This document shows positions 20,556 to 32,900 of a DNA stretch of 64,000 nucleotides, one piece after another. The notes below the pieces were generated by a model. The model was not told the DNA's origin. It made no database searches and saw only the letters and a program-made list of their open reading frames with translations. This DNA is from Cotesia glomerata. Taxonomy: Eukaryota > Arthropoda > Insecta > Hymenoptera > Braconidae. The first letter of the stretch is position 1, and each line of letters begins with the position of its first letter. The position numbers and the translations under genes are program-made. Location of the stretch: NCBI RefSeq assembly GCF_020080835.1, contig NC_058159.1:1116001-1180000 (forward strand), in the 5' to 3' direction.

Positions 20556-22464
20556 TTGAAAAAAATATTGAAAATGTGCATATATATTAAAAAAAAACTT
20601 TTAAGAATTATCTCGACAAAAATTCAATTAAAAATAATATCCTTATTTTTTTTACTACATATTAACACATTTATTTATTCATTGGATTATTTATTATTGC
20701 ACAATCTCCATTAAATAATAATTATTTAATCAAGTAACTTTTTTATCTGGATGAAAAATTATCATACGGATTAGTTATAAATGAAAAATAGTATTATTGA
20801 CTTATTAAATAAATTTGCGCACGGAAACTTCTGTAGAAATCGTCCTGAATTTGAATAACCAGGATTCAGAGGTTAAAGTATCGATAAATTTTTAAAGACC
20901 ATGCAAATGAGCTCTATTTGTTAGCTCGTAATTAATTGTTTCAATTTTGTAATTTAAAAAAAATAAAAATTTATTTTTTTAAGCATGAACAGTTTTAATG
21001 TATGCTGTTATCGAGTAGAAAGGTTGATTGTCCGATGATTTATATTTATAGATAGTGGATGAATAAAAATCAGTATAAATTCCTCATTTGTCACACGACT
21101 ATTGACTCCTATTATCTTACATAATTGATCACCGCAAGGTGTTCGTGCCGTTCGATAAATACGTACAATATTTAATATATATTTAAATATGCACCGAGAA
21201 TTAACTAGTTTATTGCAGAATTTGATCTATTCACACGGTTATTGTAATAAACACTTGGTCATTACTCCTTTGTAAATAACAATAATAATAGTTGGTAAAA
21301 ATGAAATAGTATTTAGTTATATGAATTAAATATATACTATTGAAATAGATTTTTAAATCGTGAAGGTATGCCCAAGGTAGTAGTTGCTTTCACAAATCTG
21401 TAGTGGTTTATTGTATTTATATTTATATTACATACCGCGTTTAACTTTCAAGGTGCTATATTTATATATACATATAGATAAATGCATAATGGTACTTGGC
21501 ATTACGTCTACTCATGTTTAGCACCTACGCGGTGTGCATTAAAAATAATAAACCAAAATTAATAATTCATTGAGAAAAATTTTCTTCTATTTTTTAATCT
21601 GAGAAATAAAATTTATTTTTAAAAAATAATTTGCAATTTTTTAATAATAAATTTATTTGTTAAAAATTTTATTTTTTAATTTAGAAAAATTTTTTATTTT
21701 TTTAGCTAAGATACTAAAATTTGCAACAAATTAAATTTTTATTAAAAAATTGCTCATTTTTTTCAAAAGAATTTTTTTTGTTTGATCTAATTAAATTTAA
21801 ACTATGAAGAAAAAATTTTTTTTAAAAATAGCATTGATTAAAAATTAAAAAAAAATTGATTAGTAATTAAAATAAATCGAATTCAACGATACCAAGGACT
21901 ACGAGGTGATTTTCTATTAAAATTCATTTTTTTTATGTTTAATTTATTAATTTTCTTGAATTAGATTTCCGATAAGATAAATCACCTTCTGTACATTTGT
22001 AATATACTGTAAGAAGATTGCAAAGCAATGAAAAGAAGGTACAACAGCTTACATCAGGGTTGCGAGAGTCACGATTTTAAATCGGTAAACGAATTGAAAC
22101 TGAAGATTCACGAGTTGATCGGACTCTGATGCATCCTGCTAGCCTGTTAAAACTTTAGACTCTTAAATAAGTCTGTTGTACTGAATGTTAATAAAATACG
22201 AAACAGAAGATATAAATAAACGGAGAATAGAATTAAACGTTAACATAAGACTAGGCTGGCTAAGTAAGAGGCTGTCGTGAAGATATAATAGAAAATTTAA
22301 TAAAAAATATGGAAATATAAAAATATAAATTACTGAGGAATTATTTTTTTATCATTGACACGAATATCGAGAGTTTGAGAGCTAAGATTGATTGATATTG
22401 AACTGAATTTAATATTATATTGAGATTGTGTATTTTGTGTCTTAAATTAAGTTTGAGTACATCT
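20556..22464. other. non-coding stretch
   Basis: About 1.9 kb of AT-rich sequence, no supportable frame, no recognised repeat. Poly(A/T) blocks are frequent at 21540-21960. Confidence 0.4.
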
Positions 22465-24307
22465 ATCTTCTATCTTCTAAACTATTGATATTTTTAAAGA
22501 TATAAGCTCATCCCGATGTTACACTTATCAAGACCTTTCATTTAAGTACCCACATCATTTTTTCATATATTTTATATATTTATATATGTGATATATATTT
22601 AAATATGAAAAATATATCAATATAGCATGTGGGTACTCAAATAAAAGCTCTTGATGAGTGTAACATCGGAAAGAGCTTATATCTTTAAAATATATATTAC
22701 ATAATTAAGAAATGACCTTGTATCTTGTGAACTATTGACATTTTTAAAGATATAAGCTCATACTGGCATTACACTCATCGAGACCTTTTATTTGAGTACC
22801 CACATCAATTTTTCATATATTTTATATATTTATATATATTAGATATATGTATATATGAAAAATATATCAAAAATACATGTGGGTACTCAAATGAAAGCTC
22901 TTGATGAGTGTAACATCGGACTGAGCTTATATCTTTAAAATATATATTACATAATTAAGAAATGACCTTGTATCTTGTGAACTATTGACATTTTTAAAGA
23001 TATAAGCTCATACTGGCATTACACCCATCGAGACCTTTCGTTTGAGTACCCACATCAATTTTTCATATATTTTATATATTTATATATATTACACATATGT
23101 ATATATCAAAAATGCATGTGAGTACTCAGATGAAAGCTCTTGATGAGTGTAACATCGGAATGAGTTTATATCTTTAAAATATATATTACATAATTAAGAA
23201 ATGACCTTGTATCTTGTGAACTATTGACATTTTTAAAGATATAAGCTCATACTGGCATTACACTCATCGAGACCTTTTATTTGAGTACCCACATCAATTT
23301 TTCATATATTTTATATATTTATATATATTAGATATATGTATATATCAAAAGTATATCAAAATACATGTGGGTACTCAAATGAAAGCTCTTGATGAGTGTA
23401 AAATCGGAATGAGCTTATATCTTTAAAATATATATTACATAATTAAGAAATGACCTTGTATCTTTGTGAACTATTGACATTTTTAAAGATATAAGCTCAT
23501 ACTGGCATTACACTGATCGAGACCTTTTATTTGAGTACCCACATCAATTTTTCATATATTTTATATATTTATATATATTAGATATATGTATATATGAAAA
23601 ATATATCAAAAATACATGTGGGTACTCAAATGAAAGCTCTTGATGAGTGTAACATCGGACTGAGCTTATATCTTTAAAATATATATTACATAATTAAGAA
23701 ATGACCTTGTATCTTGTGAACTATTGACATTTTTAAAGATATAAGCTCATACTGGCATTACACTCATCGAGACCTTTTATTTGAGTACCCACATCAATTT
23801 TTCATATATTTTATATATTTATATATATTAGATATATGTATATATGAAAAATATATCAAAAATACATGTGGGTACTCAAATGAAAGCTCTTGATGAGTGT
23901 AACATCGGACTGAGCTTATATCTTTAAAATATATATTACATAATTAAGAAATGACCTTGTATCTTGTGAACTATTGACATTTTTAAAGATATAAGCTCAT
24001 ACTGGCATTACACTGATCGAGACCTTTTATTTGAGTACCCACATCAATTTTTCATATATTTTATATATTTATATATATATATATTAGATATATGTATATA
24101 TAAAAAATATATCAAAAATACATGTGGGTACTCAAATGAAAGCTCTTGATGAGTGAAACATCGGGATGAGCTTATATCTTTAAAAAAGCAAATATTTAAG
24201 AAAGTACAGTGCAATTTAACAAAATTCATTATTTAATAAAGCAAAATTTTATTTATTTATAGTTCACAAGTCACGGCAGTCACAGAGAGTGACTGCAAAG
24301 TTGCTAG
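22465..24307 (+). mobile_element. Helitron with seven tandem palindromic units
   Basis: The 5' leader is missing or degraded. The body holds seven near-identical units of about 240-250 bp (unit starts near 22484, 22732, 22982, 23220, 23470, 23718 and 23960), each a palindrome around TTAGATATATGTATATAT. The 3' end is CAGTCACAGAGAGTGACTG, a short link and CTAG. The units are more alike here than in other copies, suggesting recent tandem amplification or gene conversion. Confidence 0.85.
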
Positions 24308-25680
24308 CAAAGTATTAAGACAAGGGATGCAATTTTTATCACGTGTAACAGATCAACGGACCAATGTAAGAGAAATCGAAGTTTCGTAAGATTCATTCAC
24401 CTAAGTGTAGTTATAGATATGTAAAGATAAATTTTTTTTTGGATGTGATGAATTCAAATTTTTAAGAACAAAAATCATCATTTTTATTTAAAATTTCTAT
24501 TACTTGGTTGTCACATTAAAAGGCTAAGAAAATTTTTATTTTTTGGGGAAAGTTTCGACGGATGATAAATGGGTTCATCGATGTGACATTTATATGAATT
24601 TATGTTTAACTTAATCTTATAAAATATTGTATTAATGAAAAGATATGCCTGTAATATAGATATGCATTATTAAGAGATTCTATGGAATTAGATAGAGCTT
24701 AGAGTGATTGAACTTGAAGGCATTGGAAAGGTCTCCGTTTATGTTGGTAGTTAGATAAAATTAATTTCAAAGCATAAAAAAAGCCGATTTTTTTGAGCCA
24801 CCTTGATGAGATTTTTTTTTTTTTAAATATTTGTAATAACGAATTCTTTGTTAATTTTTTACGAAAAAAAAAAATGAATTATATAACGCACTAAATAAAT
24901 TTAATTTGATACAATTAAATGTAAAAGAAGAAAAAGAAACTATTTTTATAATTTAATATAATTATGGTGGAGATTTACGAAAAATACTACAATTCTTACC
25001 GGAAATCTTATTTCACGTAAAATTATAACAGTGCGCAGACACAAATGTATTTATTTAACAAATAAATATACAAGTAAAATACTTTAATTGGATGAACAAT
25101 TATCTTCTTAACCGGACTCTTTCTTACAAGACGGTAACTATTCGCTTGAGGCTGGAATCGTAATTTAGATCATGGCCCGTAGCTAATTTACTACACTTAC
25201 CGTTTATTATATGGTCATTCGTTGCTGATTTTACGCGGAAGTTAAAAAACTTTAACAATATTTCCCTGTTGTTAAGTACTTCAGTATTCAGCTTTTTGAA
25301 CAATAAAAAATAGTAAAAATAAATTTTACGAATCAATTATTCACAGTTATTAATTACGTGCCAGTGGAATAATTTCTAACGTTACAATAATTATTAATGT
25401 TCCGACAATTACTCATACTCTCGACTGCTTTGTTTAGCGCTAACTTACTAATTTTTAAATAAAATATTTTTATTATTGAAAACGTTCAAATTTATGTTCG
25501 ATAATAAGATTTATTAACTATAAATATTTTAATGTCTCAGGTATTGAATATTATAATTTAATTATAGTTTGAGTTTTTTTAATGTTGTGTCGGATAATTA
25601 AAATTTTGTAATTAATTTTTTTAAGCAAAATATTTCTAAAAAAAAATTCTGTGTTATAAATAGTACAAAATAAATTATAA
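24308..25680. other. non-coding stretch
   Basis: AT-rich, no supportable frame. The 70-codon frame at 25124-25336 (minus) has no support beyond being open. Confidence 0.4.
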
Positions 25681-27150
25681 TCTATATTATTGAGAGAAAT
25701 TTTGTGGCGAGAATAGTCAATTTATGATAATAAGTATTTAGGCTGCATTAAAAAATTCTCTATCTTTAGATACATTAATAAGAAATGACCTTGTATCTAG
25801 AGAACTATTGACATTTTTAAAGATATAAGCTCATCCCGATGTTACACTCATCGAGACCTTTCATTTAAATACCCACATGCATTTTTCATATATTTTATAT
25901 ATTTATATATATTATATAAATGTACATATGAAAAATATATCAAAAATACATGTGGGTACTCAAATGAAAGCTCTTGATGAGCTTAACATCAGGATGAGCT
26001 TACATCTTAAAAAATGTCAATAATTAAGAAATTTCCTTGTATCTTGTAAATTATTGACATTTTTAAAGATATGACTTCACCCCGACATTACACTCATCGA
26101 GACCTTTCATTTAAGTACCCACATCAATTTTCCATATATTTTATATATTTATATATTTCACAAATACCATATATATAAAATATATAAAAAATGCCATGTG
26201 GGTACTTAAATGAAAGGAATAGATGAGTGTAACATCGAAATGAATTTATATCTTAAAAAATGTCAATAATTAAGAAATTACCTTGTATCTTGTCAACCAA
26301 TGACATTTTTAAAGATATAATTTACCTTGTATCTTGTAAATTATTGACATTTTTAAAGATATAAGCTAACCCCGACATTATACTCATCAAGACCTTTCAT
26401 TTGAGTACCCACATCAATTTTCATATATTTATATATATTATATATATGTATATATGAAAAATATATCAAAAATGCATGTGAGTACTCAAATGAAAGCTCT
26501 TGATGAGCTTAACATCAGGATGAGCTTACATCTTAAAAAATGTCAATAATCAAGAAATTACCTTGTATCTTGTAAATTATTGACATTTTTAAAGATATAA
26601 ACTCACTCCGACATTATACTCATCAAGACCTTTCATTTGAGTACCCACATCAATTTTTCATATATTTAATGTTTTTCATATATTTATATATTTCACAAAT
26701 ACCATATATATAAAATATATAAAAAATGCCATGTGGGTACTTAAATAAAAGGTCTCGATGAGTGTAACATCGAAATTAATTTATATCTTAACAAATGTCA
26801 ATAATTAAGAAATTACCTTGTATCTTGTCAACTAATGACATTTTTAAAGATATAAGCTCACCCCGACATTATACTCATCAAGACCTTTCATTTGAGTACC
26901 CACATCAATTTTCATATATTTATATAAATTATATATATGTATATATGAAAAATATATGAAAAATGCATGTGGGTACTCAAATGAAAGCTCTTGATAAGTA
27001 TAACATCAGGATGAGCTTATAGCTTTAAAAGCATTAATATTTAAAAAATCACAGAGCAATTTAACAAAAGTCATTATTTAACAAAGCAAAATTTTATTTA
27101 TTTATAGTTCACAAATAACGGCAGTCACAGAGTGACTGCAAGGTTGCTAG
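25681..27150 (+). mobile_element. non-autonomous Helitron with palindrome array (complete)
   Basis: Starts A|TCTATATTATTGAGAG and ends with the perfect hairpin GCAGTCACAGAGTGACTGC, then AAGGTTGCTAG|T. Several divergent palindromic units lie inside; some have a different loop (TTTCACAAATACCATATATA) and GCCATGTGGGTACTTAAAT arms, so two unit subtypes are mixed. No coding capacity. Confidence 0.85.
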
Positions 27151-28435
27151 TATTACTTTATGCAAGCGAGAAATTAACAAATAATTTCTTTTTAATTCAC
27201 GGTCATGACTTTCACTAAATAAAAGAACAAAAGACCGCGGATAAGATGAAAATTATACAACGGCAATGACATTTTACATGCACATAAAATATACATTTGT
27301 TTGACTCGTAAAAAATTATCATGCTTTGATATGAAACTCATTAAATTAACTACCGAATAAATGGTGTGAAAAAATGACAATAGTAATTACAGTTACTATA
27401 CTATTTACGTCTATACTTATTAATTAATAAAAAAGTTGTTTTCATTGTCTTTATCACTAATAACAAATTGTCTCAATTATCTATCAACCACAAATTTGTT
27501 CCCAGCGCGATAATAAGCAATTAACCGAATCGTTAATTAAAAAAAATTTTTTTAATTAAAGATTACCGAGTAAAAAAATCATAACTGTTTATACACTTGA
27601 AAAAAAAATAATTTAGTTAATTAAAAATAAAAACAATTAACAAAATGTCAATGACCTGGTAAAAATAAGCTAAAATAAAAAATGACATTCAATTTTAATG
27701 AGGTAAAAAATAATCATCATCAGTTTAATTGAACAGACTTTCTCTATCTGTCTACGTAGTTTCATTCAACTTTCCATAGCGCTTCCTTACATTGACCTTT
27801 ACTCATTCGACCTCTTATAAATAAAGTAAATAAACAATTTAATGTTATTTTTAATATTTATTAACAATTATCAGTTAATAATTTTTATAAATTCATTTAT
27901 AAACAAATTTACCTTAATTCATTAACGTCACGTTAATTAGCAGCGCGTGTTGTCAATTATCTTTATAAGATATTATTAACATTCATTATACAAAATAATA
28001 TTACTCTCTTTATATTATTTGTGTCACTTATTATTTTTTTGTCAATTGTAAAAACAGTTTTATATGGTGTTTCATTTTCCTTTGAGGCCCATCATTATCC
28101 TATTGATTTTTTAATAGTAAGGCCTTCGTGGATTATTCTAGAAACATTTAAATAATCTCATGAATTGTTTTATTACCATTATTGTTATTATTAACATTAA
28201 TAATAAGGTGTCTAGAGCCTTGGAAATTTTTTTTCACTTTTAAGATCTACTGAAATATGATTTCACATTTTTTAGATTAGAAAATTTTTATATTATAATA
28301 TGGTATTATAACTGTTAAGATCTCTTACGATTGACAGCAGGTAGCTGAAGGCGGTTGTCAATATCCGTACTTGTAATTTATTAAATCAAAGTGGATATAA
28401 CGATATGTAATGAACTTATGTCTATTAAATTATAA
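27151..28435. other. non-coding stretch
   Basis: AT-rich spacer between two Helitrons. The open frame at 27192-27380 (minus) shows no family features. Nothing else seen. Confidence 0.4.
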
Positions 28436-29015
28436 TCTATATGATTATGAGAATAAGAAAAAATTTGTTTCTAAGATATTCATATGATAAATTGGTTTTT
28501 TTAGTGAAATTTAGTGTCTTTGTAAAGGTCTTGATTTGAATTTGTATCTTTTCAAGGTTTCATTTCATTCTCAATTTATTATGATGAGTATTTAGGCAGC
28601 ATTCGAAAATGCTCTATCTCTAGATACATAGAAATGACCTTGCATCTTATGAACTATTGACATTTTTAAAGATATAAGCTCATCCCGATGTTACACTCAT
28701 CGAGACCTTTCATTTGAGTACCCACATCAATTTTTCATATATTTTATATATTTATATATATGTATATATGAAAAATATATCAAAAATGCATGTGGGTACT
28801 CAAATGAAAGCTCTTGATGAATGTAACATCAGGGTGAGCTTATATCTTAAAAAATGTCAATAACTAAAAACTGACCTCATATCTTGTGTACTATTGACAA
28901 TTTTAAAGATATGAGCTCATCCCGATGTTATACTCATCAAGAGCTTTCATTTGAGTACCCATATCAATTTTTCATATATTTTATATGTTTTTATATATAT
29001 ATTTTATATATGTTT

Positions 29016-29096
<81 letters not shown>

Positions 29097-29565
29097 AAAT
29101 ATATTTATATATTTTACAAATACTATATATATATAAAAAATGCCATGTGGGTACTTAAATGAAAGGTCTCAATGAGTGTAACATCGAAATGAGTTTATAT
29201 CTTTAAAAATATCAATAATTAAAAAATCACCTTGTATCTTGTGAACTATTAACATTTTTAAAGATATAAACTCATCTTGATGTTACACTCATCAAGAGCT
29301 TTCATTCGAGTACCCACATGCATTTTTGATATATTTTTTATATATTCATATATATAAATATATAAAATATATGAAAAATTGATGTGGGTACTCAAATGAA
29401 AGCTTTTGATAAGTGTAACATCAAGATGAGCTTATATCTTCAAAAATGTCAATATTTAAGAAAGTACAGTGCAATTTAACAAAATTCATTATTTAATAAT
29501 CCAAAATTTTAATTTTTTATAGTTCACAAGTCACAGCATTCACCAAGTGACTGCAAGCTTTCTAG
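28436..29565 (+). mobile_element. non-autonomous Helitron with palindrome array (complete)
   Basis: Starts A|TCTATATGATTATGAGAATA and ends CATTCACCAAGTGACTGCAA, then GCTTTCTAG|T (one hairpin arm decayed). One unit has had its AT spacer expanded into a roughly 75-bp TA microsatellite (about 29016-29092). Confidence 0.8.
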
Positions 29566-29989
29566 TATAATTTTAAAGACATAAATCTCTTATTATGATA
29601 ATTTACTTGATTAGAATTTTGTAATTCAAGTGTGTGTATATAAAACAGAAAAATTTGAAATTTATTTTTCCCAGAATAAAATTTTGATATTTCTACAGAA
29701 ATTGAAGTTAATAAAAATAAATGTGCACAAGAATATTTATTTATTTTTTATTTTTTTCCAATAATTTTATTTACTCAGCAAATTGAATAAAAAAGTAATG
29801 CCATGTTATGACTTTTAAAAAAAGAAACTTTTTTCTTTATTATTCAATTCGTTGAATCAATAAAAAAGCTGGAATGAAAAATCAAATTTATGAAACCGCA
29901 GCAATTTTTTATCAAATCAAGACTCGTAAGCTATATCATTGCCTAGATAAATATTCAAAGCCACTAAATTTTCTGACATTTGAGAGTTT

Positions 29990-32900
29990 CTAGACACCTT
30001 GATTAATTAATGGTTCTATAAACGAATAAATGAGAACAGTTACCAAAGGATTCGGCCTGAATCGATAAGCAAGCATCATTCGTTTTCTATATGCATCAAA
30101 CTCATCGTCATCTCGTGAAATGTTATCCGGTCTGTCAGAACCTAAGCCAGAACTATCCAATCTACTAGTTGCCCTAATTAAACATTTTAATTGATATTAT
30201 CAATAATAAATACCAATAATAAATATCAATAATAAATTTGTAAATAAAAACTCACTTATTTACAGGATCAATACGACCGCTACCTTCGCTACCAAGTCCT
30301 TGACCTTCAGTCCAACCAAGTTTCTGTAGCATTTGAAAACCTGCAAACAATTCATCATCAAGATTAATTGAATTAATTTAAATAATTAAATATTATTTAA
30401 AATAAATTAAAAATTTTTATTAGATAAAAAATCAATCTTGTAAAAATTTAAATGAACTATGTAATTTTTAGTTATAATTGTCTGAAATTAATTACTGACC
30501 TATATTATCTTCTTTCAATTTAAACTCCTTGTAATCACTAAGATCGGGTTCTTTGCCCTGCTTGACGGCGTTGTACTGCTCCATGAATTTTTTAAGCTCG
30601 TCTGGTGGCAAAAAATCACCGATGTGATGTTTACCCTCCGACTGAGCTGTTAATTCCTCAGCCCACATTTGCGTGGCTTCCATCTCAGCTGATCTTAATT
30701 TATGTTCCCACGTACCACCCTCTGTTTCTTCATCACTGTCGTATTCATATTTATGCTTTCCTTGCGACTCTAAACGCTTCACTTCTTCGCGTTTTTTCAT
30801 CAAGTTTTGATACAGTAAATTTATCTGTAAAAAAATATCAATTGTAAAATTTTCAAAAATTATTTTTAAACGTGTTTATTTTATAAAAAATTTTTTTTTT
30901 TAATGGAATACTGTCTTAATTCATGTACAAAATTACATGCTTGTAAATTAAAATAAAATTAATTTAAAAAAATTAGTTCAAAAAAATTAATTAAAATCAA
31001 CTCATTTCAAAAAATTAATTAAAAAAAATTAATTTAAAAGAATTAATTTGAAAAAAATCAGTTAAGAAGAATTAATTTCAAAAAATTAATTAAAAAGAAT
31101 TCATTTCAAAAAATTAATTTAAAAAAATTAATTTAAAAAGAATTAATTTAAAAAAATTAATTAAAAAGAATTCATTTCAAAAAATTAATTTAAAAAAATT
31201 AATTTAAAAAGAATTAATTTAAAAAAATTAATTTAAAAAGAATTAATTTAAAAAAATTAATTAAAAAGAATTAATTTGAAAAAAAGTTAATTAAAAAGAA
31301 TTAATTTCAAAAAATTAATTAAAAAGAATTAATTAAAAAAAAATAATTAAAAAGAATTGATTTAAAAAAATTAATTTTAAAAAATTAATTTTAAAAAAAT
31401 AATTTTAAAAAATTAATTAGAAAAAATTAATTTTAAAAAATTAATTTTAAAAAAATAATTTTAAAAAATTAATTAGAAAAAATTAATTTTAAAAAATTAA
31501 TTTCAAAAATTAATTCAAAAGAATTAATTTTAAAAATTTAATTAAAAAGAATTAATATCAAAAAATTAATTTTGAAAAATTAACTAAAAAATTAATTCAA
31601 AAAAATTTTAATAAAATTTCTAATCTAGAAATAAAAATATTTAATAAACAAGAACATTAAAAAATAAATTAAAAACCTTATAATGATCTTCAGCTTTCTT
31701 CCACTGCTCTTCAGTTAAATCATAAGTACCAAAAGTTTGTCGCGCATAGACAACCAACGCTGGATCATTGCGACTAATTTTTGTCAGCATAGGATTTTTA
31801 CTTTTGGGATTTTGAGTCTTTGGTGATAATAGAGCCGATCCTTGACCTAGTGGTCCTGACAATCCAATACCAGGTCGTTGATTTAATGGATTAACATTAC
31901 TCGCTTGGTTATTTACAGTAGGTATCTCTACTTTGTTATCGGGTTCACTCCAACGACTGCGTCTTTTACGTCGGCGTTCTTCTTTACTTTCATCCTTAAT
32001 ATTATTATCTGAAATTAATTTTTTTTTTTTTATTGAATTGTAAAACATACTCATTTTACTTGACATAAAAGAGTAAACATTGACTCACCACTTTGTAAGA
32101 TATGTTTAGTGGATACTTTGTCAACATCATCATTGTCACTAAGGGCATCTTCAGGACAGTAAGGCTCAGCACCGCTTCCACTACCGGCGCCTGAAGCTCC
32201 GCTTGCCCCTTTATCAGCTTTCTCAGCACGGTACTTGGCCACCAATCCTCTGTACTGCAGGTACGCTGTACTTTGCTTTTGGTGCAGAAACCTTGATTAA
32301 AACAATACTTAAAACGCTGTCAAGTAAGACTTACGCCTAACGATATGCTGTTAATTATTTTCGACAAATTTAATCACGTTAATTAATTAATAATAAATTA
32401 TTAAGTATTCATTTACAAAAAGGTTAATTTTTAATTTTAATAAAATAATAAAAATGGCAATACACAACTGGATTGTGAGTAATTAAAATCAAAAAAATAC
32501 TTTCAAATGCTAGAATGTTAATTTTAAAATAAATAAATCAATGCTAAATTTATCTATTTAGATAAACATCAATATAAATTTTTAAAAATTAGTTACTGTA
32601 ATAATAATTATAAATTTATATTTACATAACTATAATTAATGGCTCGATTTACTAAGCAAGCGATTAAAAATATTTCTCCTATAATTAATCTTTAAAAAAT
32701 ATTTCTTATTTACTTTCAAACTATATAATTTAGGTATATATTTAATAATAATAACATTTAATATTTTAGCAATCCACAAGCTTTAAGAAACAACATTCTC
32801 ATAACAGCAATTATTAAATAAAATGAATAATTTATCAAATATTGATTGTTAAATTATTTCATTATAAAAATGTCTATAACTATTGAGTTGAAGCATAGAA

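Noticed and set aside
20015..20581. 188-codon open frame and its neighbours full of Tyr/Ile repeats
   Set aside because: The repeats are translations of the (AT)n tract; only the LINE-derived C-terminal part has protein character.
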